This document shows, piece by piece, positions 25,197 through 37,066 of a stretch of DNA of 64,000 nucleotides (the stretch's first letter is position 1; the number at the start of each line of letters is the position of its first letter). Source of the stretch: Sipunculus nudus (taxonomy: Eukaryota > Annelida > Sipuncula > Golfingiida > Sipunculidae); NCBI GenBank assembly GCA_026874595.1, contig CM049316.1, positions 69,927,676 through 69,991,675 of the forward strand, read 5' to 3'. Under the pieces are notes generated by a model. It did no database searches, was not told the DNA's origin, and saw only the letters and a program-made list of their open reading frames with translations. A program made the position numbers and the translations under genes.

Positions 25197-26052
25197 TTGA
25201 TGCAAATTTTGTTGCTTACTGAAATAGAAGATTTCTGCAAAGCATGTTCGTCAATTGCAGAAGTCTGTCTGTTTGTCTCCACTTTACTGGCCACAATTTT
25301 TCTGCAATCTATCTTAAACTTAATTGAAAACCAAAAGTCCTGGAAGCCTATTGATTTTGGTCAATACAGGTCAAAGGTCAAGCCAAGGTCATAAAAAGGG
25401 CCGAAATTTTATTTTGTCATAACTTCGTCAAACAGAGGCCTATCTATATAAACTATAGCTCAGTTTGTTCCTCTATGCTCTCTCCATGAGATGGTCTAGA
25501 CAATTTTCATCACATATGAGTCATTGTGTCAGTATGTCCGTCTGTTTGTCAGTTGTAGTAAAATTAGCCTTCCTGCTTGTTTTTAATCTGACATGTGGCA
25601 TTCCACAGGCCAGAAATTTTTAGCAATCCCTCGGATTATAATACTGTTGACAGAAACCCTGAAGATCCGACATCTTTCATAGAAACAGGTTCAAGGTCCT
25701 AAAAAACACCCATCTTTATTCACATCTTTGTCAAATTTATCATAGCTGCATAAACTGTTGCTCATTTTATTAACCATTTCATGGCCTTCCTTCTGATGTG
25801 TAGCTGCAACATTTTGCTGATACCATGGTTACACATTTTTGGAGGTAAACTCATGATGTTCCAAGATATGGGATCTTGTTTTTCTAACTTTGTCACTTAA
25901 AAGGTAGGGAGGTGTAGTTTTTAGCTTCAGGCTATATTTGGCCAGTTTAACTTGACTTTTTTATTACATATCTCTTGATATGTACAGTTTGTCAAATGAT
26001 ATATTATGAGATTTCACTTTTTTCACTCTGCAGGCCACAATTATCAAGCAAT
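25197..26052 (+). repeat. Old degenerate tandem repeat in RPL13 intron
   Basis: Phrases such as GGCCACAATT or GGCCAGAAATTTTT followed by GCAAT recur at about 25289, 25608 and 26033, and GTCTGTTTGTC recurs at about 25265 and 25548, indicating diverged units of 320-430 bp. Similar wording reappears at 30050-30140 beyond the nested elements. Confidence 0.5.
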
Positions 26053-29000
26053 TGCTCGGAAAACTAGAATATGGAAAGTCGACAAGCGACTATGAGTATC
26101 TGCCATGTCACAGAGTCATGGGTAAAGTAAGGCACTGAATGTTCCTGCCAAAAAAGGACTCCAAATTTTTGGCATCAGGGATATACATGTGCCTCATATA
26201 TGTGCAATTTTCACTAAAAACGATCTACGGATGGATACACAATGCAAGATTTCAGGCTGAGACACTAATCCACTACCGAAAAAAACAAGGGACCCATGGG
26301 TCACGGCGCTCAGCTGATCGTGATTGGACTATAAATGTTTCTCCACTGTGATACTATATCGAGTCGATAAAGCTTATGAATATCATGTACATGTTGGGCT
26401 ATTATAAAGGAATGTAATGTAATATGTGAGTAAATGATAAATGAAATTACCTGACTGATGGATTAATAGAGTCAAATAAAGTGGTTTATTTTTTATTTAT
26501 TTAGGAGGGGTTGAAAATTGTGATATATTTGAGCAAATATGAATGCAGTGACAGCAGTAATAAGCAGTAGTAGATGATAAGGCTATTTGTTGAAGGATCT
26601 AAAGTGTATGGTAGTCTGCAAGCGTTCAATTTGACAGATATGATGTTATGATTAACTATGCTGATGAAGTGATTTATGAATATGTGACTGTATGACACAG
26701 TATCTCTTTAGTCTTGACAAGGCACATTATTGTGATGCCCACTATGTCTACATATTACACAATATTGACATAATTTCTGGAATGTACATAGGTACCTATG
26801 GACGAATAGTTATACAAAATATTAAAGTATGAATATATCTGATTCATCTTGTTCTTGCTTACTGAGGCTGACTTTGAGATGGGGTTCGGAGAAGGGAAAA
26901 GTGAGGGCAGCACGAAGGTGGATGTAGAAATATTCTATTGTAATGTTTTTCATTTATATAAGAATATGAAAAGCTAAGAGGAAAGGGGCCCTCCTACTTG
27001 GTTATAGTAAAGTTCTAAATATATGATTGCAAACTAATACTCTGACAAGACTGTCATGAAGAAAAACAGTAAAAGTTTTGAGATACTGTGTTGCATACGA
27101 AAATTTACAGATGGACAGGCAAGTGGACAGAATGGACTAATACCTTTATTTCACTTTCAAGAGAATAATGCATTTAAGTTTATATATAATCCTATTTTTT
27201 TAAGCAGATCCACTTTTTCCATTGAAAAGTTTTTATCTGTATCATTTTTTTATTTACAGGTTTATAAATTTTTAATTAAAAAACCTGAAAATATAAGTTA
27301 AAATATTAGAATTGTTGCAAAAGTTGCAATCATTATATATACAGAGTAAAAAACATTGGGTCATATTATGCATACACATATATTTTATTATTTTTAAATC
27401 ATAAATGTTTTAACTGATTTTAAAAGAAAATAATGCCACAACATGGCATCTACAAGAATATTCCTTGAATCACTATTAAAAAGTTTTGCATATTAGAGTT
27501 TTCAGGACATGCTTAATTTTATTCACCAAAATAAAATAAAAGTAAATTTGACAAAATAAAACATCTTTTCAAATAAAGTATACACACTGTTGGTTAAATG
27601 AGGGACAAACAATATCATTGTGCTAATTACTATCCCAGTTTTAATTAATTACTGGAATTAATAGTCAATTTCACACCTGGTGAAGTTTTTACTCTTCTGA
27701 AGTAAGGAATTACTTATCTCATGAACATCCAGACTTTCACAGCAATACACCACTTTGTGGACACAATTAAATGTACACTTTAATCATTGTAACCCTGGTG
27801 GTTCAATACAAAATCTAAAATGTAGCATGTCCAAGAATAAAATAAAAAACAGAAAAATTATAACATTCATCTAGTTTATGCACCAGCTGGGGGGGGGGGG
27901 GGATGAGTGCAGGGCGAGGGGAAGCCTGCTAGTAGTGGCCAAGCTGGGCCAAGGTAAGCTGCCTGGGGTGGGTTACATAATGCAAGTGAAGGCTGTACTA
28001 CTAGGTGGGCTAGATGTAAACAACACTTGACATGGTGTGTGAAAACATGAATAAAAGCTATTCATTCCAATCAATTTCTTTTGAAAGTTCAGATTTTAAA
28101 AGATTAAATCCTTATGCATATATGCTGGGAAAATTAAATCAACAGTGCCAAAGTTGGACAAAATTTAAGGTATTGTTTTTTATTTATGCTAATAACTTGA
28201 AAAAATTGCAAAATTCAGATCTAATTTTGGGTAAACAATTGAATTTTGATTAAATAAAGTTATATTCCTGAAAAAAAATCTCTAGGTTCAGCAATTCTCA
28301 TGTGAGTAAATATATTTCCTGATTTTTTAAAAAATTGCATTATATTTTTGCCCATAACTTCAAAATAATACTCAATACTGACCTAATTTTTGGTATGTTC
28401 ATAGAAAATGTATAAAAGAATGTGAATACTAAATACGATCAAAAACAGATCAGTGGTTTTGATATTAGGCAGCCTTGAAGTGTAACAATGGCTTTTTTTT
28501 ATGGAAAACAGAGTTTTTTTCCTTAATATCTCGAAGGAACAAAGTCCTAATGACCCAATTTTTGGTATGGTAGGAGATTTTGGGGACATCTAAAATTATG
28601 TCAACAGCCTGGGGAGCATAGAGATGTGCACTGAATGACCTACAGTCATCAAAGTGGACTGCTTGACAATGTAAGGGAATACAACAAGAGCCTCCAAAAA
28701 AATTCAATGACTAGCCTAATTTTGCAGCTTTTATTTTCAAATTTCAGATTTTAACAGATTAAATCCTTATGTATACATGGTGTGAAAAATAAATCCACAG
28801 TTCTTACAGGAAAAAAACGTGCCATGGCCAAAGTTGGGCAAAATTTAAGGTACCAATTTTATATTTTTGCCAATAATTAAAAAAATTTAACAGATTGTGA
28901 TCTAATTTTTGGTATACAATTAAATTTTGATTAATTAAAGTTGTATTACTGGAAAAAAGTCCCTACCTTTAACACTTTGGGTCTTAAGTGACAAAATATC

Positions 29001-30050
29001 TTCCTGATTTTTTTACAAAGTGCATTATGTTTGGGCCAATAACTTTTTTAAATTATATAATACTGACTTAATATCTGGCATGTACATAGGAACTATATAG
29101 AGGAATATTTATGGTAAATATGAAGAAAACCAGATGAGTGGTTTTGATATTAGGCAGTCCTGAAGTGTGAAAATAGATTTCTAATAAAAAATTGAGGTTT
29201 TTCCTTAATATCTCAAAGGAACGAAGTCCTATTGACCCAATTTTTGGCATAGTAGGAGATTATGGGGACATCTAACTGTATGCCGAAATTCAGATTCGTA
29301 GGTCCAACGGTGTCGAAACATGCCAGTCTTACGGACGGACATCCAGACAGACGGACGGACGACGGACAATGGACCATGACTATAGCTCAGATGACTTATA
29401 GTCAGCTGAGCTAAAAATGCATCAATGAAAATGGAACAGCAGGTGGTGCCACCTGTCTGGTCTGTAAACAGCAGGTGGTGCCATTTGTCTGGTCTATTAC
29501 AAAGCTAACCTAGATGAATGAACATGTCAAAATTTCAGGCCGATACAGCTATCCACTCCTCAGATATGAGTGATTTTTACCCAAAGCAACAAGACAGATT
29601 TGCAGATGGCACCACCAGTGTTGAATGCCAGATGGAGGTATCCAAGATATATGGACATGCAAAATTTCAGGCCAAAATGGCAAATTGCTCCTGAGAAAAG
29701 GGCATTAATGAAAAGGGGATGGTAAGTGGCGCAACCTATCTGGCCTAAAAGATAACTCCAAGATGGATGGACATGCCAAAGTTCAGACCAATATATCACA
29801 CCACTCCTGAGATAGGAGCAATTTTCACCCAAAGCAAACTCACCGATCAAACCACACAAGAATGATTGCAGATGGTGCAACCAGCATTGAGTATGAGATG
29901 GAGGAGTCCAAGATCTATGGACGTGCACTATTTCAGGCCAACATGGCAAAAGCTCCTGAGAAAAGGACATTAATTTATTCTATTTATTGAAAATGGGAAG
30001 GTAGGTGGCGCCAACTGTCTGGTCTATGCATTCCCAATTATGAGGTCTGG
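26053..30050 (+). mobile_element. H2-like element interrupted by H1 copy B'
   Basis: The left piece, 26053-26282, starts AACTAGAATATGG with an AGTCG/CGACT hairpin and GTATCTGCC, matching the H2 5' end at 32173. The right piece, 29418-30050, holds units with GGTGGTGCCACC, ATATGAGTGATTTTTACCC and CAAAATTTCAGGCC. Between them lies H1 copy B', inserted in an A-rich run. No clear 3' end is seen. Confidence 0.65.
26283..29417 (-). mobile_element. H1 element copy B' (3.1 kb)
   Basis: Minus-orientation copy, with its 3' palindrome GACCCATGGGTC near 26291 and its 5' hairpin at about 29384-29412 beside a GGAC-rich tract. It contains two 0.7 kb internal units (markers near 28573 and 29252). It is near-identical over its whole length to plus-strand copy B (55876-59049), so one derives from the other or both from a recent source. 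Frames conserved between the two copies reflect this identity, not protein coding. Confidence 0.88.
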
Positions 30051-30560
30051 TCAACTGTCATCAAGGTTTTGTCAGTATGGATGTCTGTTGTTGTCAGCTT
30101 CTCCTGCCTGCTTGTTCTTTGACCTGACATGTCATTCTGAAGTCCACTTTGTTTAAGCATTGTTCGTGAAACCGAAAGGCATACAGTTACAAAACCAGGA
30201 AATATGTTCTGTCTGTTCATCCGCAGCTTTACAATATCAGTGTATATAAATCGATGTGTTATTGTTTCTGCTCTCCCAGAACATTACTCAATCAAATTAC
30301 TGTTTTTCTTGTGCCCAGTCTTTCTATGCCCCTGTCTGTTATATTTCAACTAGACAAGCACTTGATCTATGGTCGTATAGTTTGGGATGTTTGTGTTGCC
30401 TGGACAAAATGGCGAAAGATCAGCAAAAGACAAGGGAAAAGCCCATTCCACTAGCCCTGTCCACATGGTTTTTCACACAATTTTTTAGTTTACACTTTAT
30501 TTTGATGTTATCACAGAGCTTTGCTTACATAACATCCTGTTGTTACTTTTTTGTACTTAC
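30051..30560. other. Rest of RPL13 intron next to middle exon
   Basis: 30051-30140 resembles the old tandem repeat at 25520-25640. Nothing is recognised in the remainder. Confidence 0.4.
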
Positions 30561-30734
30561 ACTAGCATCACCCTTCTTGGGCTTGCTGTTCTTCTTGGGG
30601 AAGAGGATCAGTTTGGAGCTGTATTCTTTAAGTCTCTGGATGTTTTGTTGCAGGGACTCTACAGACCTGTTGGTCCTTCTGTAGTCTACAGCGATACCGA
30701 TGGTCTTGGCATACCTCTTGTTGATACCAGCACC
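30561..30734 (-). CDS. RPL13: RPL13 middle coding exon
   Basis: 58 codons, phase 0 at both ends, beginning [20 protein letters not shown] and ending KKGDAS. The segment [20 protein letters not shown], followed by LFPKK, is the highly conserved core of eL13. The acceptor (TTTCAG) lies just above 30734 and the donor GTAAGT just below 30561. Human RPL13 has matching text in the same order, so orthology is secure. Plus-strand frames across this exon (30256-30782) are shadows. Confidence 0.96.
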
Positions 30735-33700
30735 CTGAAATCAATACAATTCATTACATACACAGGTATTATAAGCACCTAAAGGCATTTTTCATTTAGT
30801 ACCAATCCCTTGGAAAAGTATGAACTCCTAGATGTTTCCCCACACAAAAAATAATGAAAAATATACAAAAACTAAATGGTACGGTAATTTGGAAAACCCC
30901 CGAGCTACACTGATATCCTGTGCTATACTGGCTTTGCGGCGCTGATGAAATCATAGAGATCCATGATTTATAGAACAATAATAGAGCACAGTATCAGTCT
31001 ATATCTCAAGCGCAATTCTTATTTTATATGGAAATTACTTAGGAATATATTCAGTCAAAGCATACTCAGCAAAAAAATTGCTGGGTATAGCCATTCTGAT
31101 GATACACCATTACAATACAGGTTAACCTTTCCAAAGAAATGTCAGAACAGAGCAACTGATTGATAGAATGAGTGGATACCCTCTGAAAGGCAAAACTAGA
31201 TTTATGCTTTTCTGTCAGAAAGGAGAACATTTCAAAGTATTATGAACACTGCAATACATCCCGAGTCCAATTCAAGTTTATATGTATTGTAAAAATTATA
31301 ACCTTTGAGACAAATAGGTTCTGAAACTGAAAAGTTACCCAATTATACTACAGGAAATGATGCCTTTTTTCGTACAGGACTTTCGGTTGAAAACTGTTCA
31401 GATATCACAACTGTTTCATATTTTTCGAAAATATGGCGACTCCTAAGATACACCACAGTTCCAGGATTATTGTGACAACAGAAAATGTTGAAACAACAAG
31501 TACATAATAATCTAGACTCTTTTTGTATCAAACTTTTGAAAACTTGCACAGAAGGTCCATGTTCCAAAGCTGATGCAATCAAAACAAGAGAAATGTCTAA
31601 ATATGGGTACATAATCCCAGAGTCTTCCATGTATTTGGATTGCAATAAACCTCAAGACAGACACAAGCAGGACATGACCCAATGCAATACAGGGATGTTA
31701 GAAATGCCTGAGAGTTTCTGCTGCATAAGGGCAGTTTACAACATGGTTTCTAGGTGCTATAGACATTGTAAGTATGATGGGTTTTAAAAAGAGTAAAACT
31801 CTTATGTCAAATGAGTAGCCATCAACTTCTGAAGATATTGAGGACCTGACAATAATAATTCAGCAAATTTTCTCAAGAACATATTTAAAACTTTAACAAA
31901 AGTTTAAATCAGAGATGGGGTAATTGTAATACATTTGTAATTGATTATATTTATTTTAAAAACAAAGAAATTGTAACAGATTACGCTCTCGATGTAATTT
32001 TAATCGTGACATTTAGATATGATTACCCCAATCACTTTTGTTTTTTTCCAAATGTAAGGGTTTTGCACAAGGTTTTTTTTTATGCATGAAAAATAAAGAT
32101 AAGAGAATTCTTGTGTTGCCCCTAATAATATTGAGGTTATTAATCGTGACAGTAATCATAAAGAAATCAATTAAAACTAGAATACGGGTAGTCGACAAGC
32201 AACTACTTGTATCCGCCTAAATCAGAGTGGAACGAGTGAAGTTAGGCATGGATTAAGTGGCAAGAGGAAATAGAGTGAAGTGTTGCATATTAGCATGGAT
32301 GTCTGCAGCCAAATTGTGTATGTAGGTTGCGCCACCTACCACAAAATCCAGAAAGCCATCCAAGTTGTATGCATATGCAAAATTTTAGGCAGATATGTCA
32401 AACCACTGCCGAGATATGAGTGATTTTATCCCATGGCAGACAAACAGACGGGAGCTGTGCAAAAATGGCTGCAGGTGGTGCCACCAGTTTTGCGTATGAT
32501 AAAGAGCTATGTGAGAACTATACACAACTTTGGCCCAATCAGTCAAACGGTTCCTGAGATATGAGCTTGGATGTCTGCAGCGGAAACTTGATTGTAGGTG
32601 GCGCCACCTGTCATAAAATCAGAAAAGCTATCCAGGATGTATAAGCATGCCGAATTTCAGGTGAATTAGTCAAACCACTGCAGAGATATGAGTGATTTTA
32701 ACCCAAGGCAAACGAACAGATGGACACTGTGCAAACATGGTTGCAGGTGGCGCCACCATTTTTGTGTATGTTATAAAGCTCTCCAAGGGCTACATTTGTG
32801 CAAAAATAATTTTCCTGATCGGTCAAACAGTTCCCGAGATATGAGCTTGGATGTCTGCAGCGTAAATGTGAATGTAGGTGGCGCCATTTGTCATAAAATC
32901 AGAAAAGCTATCCAGGATGTATATGCATGCCGAATTTCAGGTGAATTAGTCAAGTCACTGCAGAGATATGAGTGATTTTAACCCAAGGCAGACGAACAGA
33001 TGGACACTGTGCAATCATGGTTGCAGGTGGCGCCACCATTTTTTGTGTATGTTATAAAGCTCTCCAAAGGCTACATTTGTGCAAAAAAATTTTCCTGATC
33101 GGTCAAACGGTTCCCGAGATATGAGCTTGGATGTCTGCAGCGTAAACGTGAATGTAGGTGGCGCCACCTGTCATAAAATCAGAAAAGCTATCCAGGATGT
33201 ATAAGCATGCCGTATTTCTGGTGAATTAGTCAAGTCACTGCAGAGATATGAGTGATTTTTACCCAAGGCAAACGAACAGATGGACACTGTGCAAACATGG
33301 TTGCAGGTGGCGCCACCTTTTTTGTGTATGTTTTAAAGCTCTCCAAGGGCTACATTTGTGCAAAAAAATTTTCCTGATCGGTCAAAGGGTTCCCGAGATA
33401 TGTGGGTTTATGTGTGGAAACAGACACACAAACGGAGGCAGAGCGCAGAGGAAAGGTCAGAGGTCAAAACAAAATCAGGGCGCAGCAGTTCACATGTGAC
33501 CAGAACATAATCCCGGGTTTCGTAAAATTTCACCCAGCAGTTACGGAGGAGTTATGCGGAGGCGGCGTGCAGCTGAAAACATAGTATCTGCAAAACTCTG
33601 TTTTGGCGGATACAATTACATGCACTTATTTTGGTAATCATAACCATTTACTCTGAAGGTAATGGTAATTGTTAACATATATAAAGTAATAACCCCTTTT

Positions 33701-34535
33701 TTAAAGATCCCCCCCCCCCCCCCGGTGTGTTGCAGTCGCAACACGAATATAACCTAGTGTTTTGCACTAATGATATGTGAAAGGTCCAAGGGGACATCAT
33801 ATCTACCCGACCTAATTTAATAAATTTCATTTAATTTTACCGCCCGGGTAATGTCGGGCCTGAAATGTCTGCTTTGTCCTACACGGCTTGTTGTTGTTTT
33901 CCTAAGCAGATATACTGACTCAGTTTGAAAATGATGAAATAGCCATTCAAAAGGGCAAAAATTTATGATAAATGCCAATAATCTTGTCTTACACCCAGTT
34001 CCGTAGCATACAAATTTCAAAGTCACAACAAATATGTCAGATATATGATTTTCTAGCGGGGTTGAATAAAATAAGACACCTTTGATAGGTAAGTTTAATT
34101 CTTACAAGTCGAGAATGATCTGTAACATATATGCCTGGGAAAGTTGGTATACTTAGGTAGTAGCTTGGCGTAGAGGATAGAAATTCACATTATGGTTAAT
34201 TATTAGTGACAACAGGCGACCAGTGGCCGGACACCGAGGTTGACACTGAAGTGGTCGGCCAGAAACTGATACGCCGGTATGCAGGGACCCCGGGGGAAGA
34301 TAGGTCAAGTAAGGGCTAGCTGCATCAGTCAGTCAAGTGTAGGTATCCGGGCTGGCTGGTCCACTCTGCCATGTTCGCTGCTGTACACCGTCTTTCTGAT
34401 ATTAAAGGTGTCTTACATCGTCCATTGGAGTTTTTGCTATAGTCGTTACAGATCTTTTAATACGTCAATTTGTTTGTATGGAATAAATTTTTTATTCAAT
34501 ATGGAATGTTAAAATTAATATGATGAAATTAATAC
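30735..34535 (-). other. RPL13: RPL13 first coding-region intron, 3.8 kb
   Basis: Donor GTATTA after codon 82 (34535) and acceptor TTTCAG at 30735-30736. It contains the H2 element and a C-run at about 33710-33724. The rest (30740-32170, 33620-34510) holds no recognised feature apart from ATTAC/GTAAT-rich low complexity at about 31915-32160 and 33605-33690. Confidence 0.8.
32173..33615 (+). mobile_element. H2 element with about 280-bp internal units
   Basis: The 5' end is AACTAGAATACGGG with a GTAGT/ACTAC hairpin and GTATCCGCC (32210-32218). The 3' end is a hairpin GTATC...GATAC that includes GGCGGATAC (about 33605-33613), the inverse of the 5' word. Inside are about 4.5 tandem units of 272-281 bp, each with two GGTGGCGCCACC-type palindromes (exact at 32597, 32746, 33026, 33157, 33306) and the phrase ATATGAGTGATTTTAACCC. 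It is non-coding. Its flanks are ATTAC-rich simple sequence. Confidence 0.82.
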
Positions 34536-34781
34536 CTTGAGTTCATCAAGAGTGAATCCACGGCCTGCTCTGACCTTGGTGTGGTATTTGACGGTTGGAC
34601 ACCTGACAATTGGACGCAGGGCACCTCCAACAGGGCGGGGCGCAATCCTTCGAGCTTTCTTCTGACGAGCGAGCCTTCTCCTCTCTTTCCTGGCTGGCTG
34701 GTTGAACCAGGTTTTTACCCATCTTTGCCAATCCTTGTGGAAATGGCCATTAGGTATCATGTTATTTCGTTTTGGGGCCAT
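34536..34781 (-). CDS. RPL13: RPL13, 60S ribosomal protein L13 (eL13), first coding exon
   Basis: Encodes residues 1-82 of the large-subunit protein eL13, which binds 28S rRNA on the cytosolic ribosome. It starts at the ATG whose first base is 34781: [20 protein letters not shown], then [34 protein letters not shown] and [19 protein letters not shown], all characteristic of the family. The predicted spliced protein is 82 + 58 + 74 = 214 residues, against 211 in human, and all three exons are in phase 0. An AG acceptor (TTATTTTCAG) lies 13 bp upstream of the ATG, so a non-coding first exon is expected further up. The gene appears intact and functional. Confidence 0.97.
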
Positions 34782-35110
34782 GATGGATTAATTTCTGAAA
34801 ATAAATAATATTTCATTACACATGTAATAGCAAAGTTCTAGTAATTTGAAATCAACCATTATTTGTATTAGAACTGCAGCTATGTATATCCTTCAAAAGT
34901 CTGTCAAAGATGTTATTGAAACACCTTGTAAGGTTAATATGTACCAAAGCATCACAGGGTCACCTATATTTACTATATAAATTTTAGCCCTTTGGTTTAA
35001 TTTAGTCATTGCAAAGTGACGCTGTCGTCACATCTCACTTTTGTAGTTCTCAAGCCTTCTCACCTCTTGAGACCTTCTACTAGGGTATAGGACGATTTTG
35101 GCTGCTGACG
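34782..35110 (-). promoter_or_regulatory. RPL13: RPL13 5' UTR: acceptor and possible first exon
   Basis: 34782-34794 is 5' UTR in the ATG exon, bounded by CAG at 34795-34797. A candidate donor, AAGAG|GTGAG on the minus strand, ends at about 35064, with pyrimidine-containing sequence CCTATACCC just upstream that could be a TOP-like start. A separate 5' UTR exon is common in ribosomal protein genes; this exon is only a guess. Confidence 0.35.
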
Positions 35111-36312
35111 ATAACGCCCGCTGGCCTCAAATCGACCATATAAGCCACCAGTGCTAAGCAGGCAACCCAAATCGACCTTATTCTTCTACCACGTGTGACT
35201 ATATTTTATAACTCAAAAGGATGAAAAAATGTTTCCCTGGAAAAATATGGAGACATGGACTTGATGAGTAGCTTTTCTGAAAATCGATGTACTCTGAAAT
35301 CAATGAGGCACCCACCATCTCAGAGTAAAAGCCTTCAATTTATTGCAGGAACCAAAAAAATCTAAAAATAAAAGATGATTTTTTTAGTCCTAGCAGAATT
35401 ATTGCACAAGTATCCCTATTAATTTAGTCAATTAGTTTTTTTCAAAATTTCTTGTCTCTTGGTGGAGACAAACTCACACAGTCTAAACTCTGAACAGTGA
35501 AGTCAGTGCCAGCGGGATGCAATGTATAATGAGACGAGAGCGAGAATAAACTCACAAGTACCGAGTGAAGATAGATCGCAGTGTATATCGTTTATTCTGC
35601 GAAAACTACATATCGTTTAACTTCTGGTTGATCTCTATAGTCTAGGACAGCATGAGCAAGTGCCTTTGACCATGCACTTGCCCGACTGTGTAAAAGAATT
35701 CGTGATCTGCCTAACAGCACAGCGAATGTTTGCAGACCTCTTGGATGAAAAAGAACGTATTACACCTTGTAATCAATTGGACTGCCTATGCCTTGCGCGG
35801 ACATCTAAATATTTTAATTACAATTACTAGATTGATACAACGTATTCAGCGGATTTGAGCGTGTCAACATCCCGGCTCTGGGCAGTACTGTTGAATTTTG
35901 GCAACCAAAAATTATGTTTTGGGCAGGTGCACAGAAGAATATTGACACTGATGGAAGAATTATTATTTGGCTTGACACTCATGGCGTTTCAAAGTCACAT
36001 ATCGTAAAATCTGCGGTAGGATTGGGAGATTTAAAATCTTAGGTTCAGAAGACATACCAGCCTTCGATGGCCGTACCGGAAAAGGAAGTCGATTAGCGCT
36101 GCTGAACAGATCACGGTTCCACGAACCAAAACCCCTGATTTGCACTAAAATCCCTGCTTATATCAGCAATTGAATTTGAAATAATTTTTTATTTGTTTTA
36201 ATTTCTTAAAATTATCCTCTCGAGAAAATCTCTCTTAACTTTAAAGTTTTTTTATGAAAAACTATTTCAGTATTTGGTTTGTGTTGTTTTATTCTGTGAC
36301 AGACCATAACAC
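35111..36312. other. Upstream of RPL13, no gene seen
   Basis: Probable promoter region of RPL13 at its left part; no TATA or known element could be assigned. No coding sequence was recognised up to the GTTTCGTACC array. Confidence 0.4.
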
Positions 36313-36324
36313 ATGAGGGAATCC

Positions 36325-36490
36325 AAGTCATTTCGTAACCTGGTCGTTTCGTACCCTACTCGTTTCGTACCCCACAGCGGGTCTGAACCCCGGACGTCGT
36401 TTCGTACCCTGAAGACGTTTCGTACCTTGGTTATTTCGTACCCATGGTGGTCTCAGGTTGTTTCGTACCTTGGTCGTTTCGTTCCTCCGC
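36325..36490 (+). repeat. GTTTCGTACC motif array, copy 1
   Basis: Eight occurrences of TTTCGTAMC (five or so as GTTTCGTACC), often preceded by TGGTC, at irregular spacing of 13-35 bp. The reverse-complement motif array lies at 46016-46197. The spacing is too irregular for an ordinary minisatellite. Confidence 0.8.
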
Positions 36491-36895
36491 GTGGGATCAT
36501 GGCCTCGTGCCCCAAAATCTCATTATATTATCAAATAACACACTTGTCTAAAATATTTTTTATTCTATTCATTTACCACAAAAAAAAGTTGTGTGATTTT
36601 AATTGTTCAAAATTTATTGGCTATATTTGAACACTGTCACCAGGGGAAAATTCTGTAAGTCTAGCTGCATGTGACTGAAATTCTAGATCCCATCCAAAGT
36701 TTATGATTTTTTACACAGTTATCCTAAAATGTTAGACCTATTGCTAAATTTAATTTCTAAATCTGGCCTGTACGTGACATATCACTCTTAGCAGGAGCCG
36801 GTCTCTGACTCTCTGTTCTGGATGTATATAACGCTCCTGCTTTTTTAGCTGTCACGTCTTTCATTAATTTTTAACCAACAAAGTTGTTTCACTTC

Positions 36896-37066
36896 GCTGC
36901 GGAGCCAGGGAATGGGTCCAAGATGCCCCCCCCCCCTTCAGCCGTCGCAACTTTTTTTAAGGGTTTCAGATCATTTTTAGCTGCCTGGACCACCTCTCAC
37001 ACCCTCCCCCTTTCCCTAGCTGACATTTTTTAATAGCTATTTTCCTAAATCCTTGATCCGTCTCTG
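36896..37066 (-). mobile_element. hAT-like MITE, copy 2
   Basis: The reverse complement begins CAGAGACGGATCAAGG. Its interior shares AAGGGTTTCAGATCATTTTT, CTGGACC and a C-run with copy 1 (19810-20003) in inverse orientation. It is diverged and flanked by G/C homopolymer slippage. Confidence 0.55.

Larger units (their letters stand above)
24459..30560 (-). other. RPL13: RPL13 second coding-region intron, 6.1 kb
   Basis: GTAAGT-type donor next to 30561 and CAG acceptor next to 24458. It is filled with repeats: a (TA)n tract at 25069-25103, an old tandem repeat, an H2-like element and H1 copy B'. In vertebrates RPL13 hosts a box C/D snoRNA; I found no convincing C/D pair here by eye. Confidence 0.8.

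Noticed and set aside
25456-25512. Box C/D snoRNA on the minus strand in the RPL13 intron
   Set aside because: GTGATGA and CTGA are present but only about 50 nt apart, without a terminal stem, and they lie in degenerate repeat DNA.
30256-30782. Plus-strand membrane-like frames of 80-142 codons
   Set aside because: They overlap the RPL13 middle exon on the opposite strand and have no family resemblance.
32173-33615. Satellite DNA
   Set aside because: Units are bounded by defined hairpin-bearing ends that recur at other loci, so a transposable element with internal repeats explains it better.
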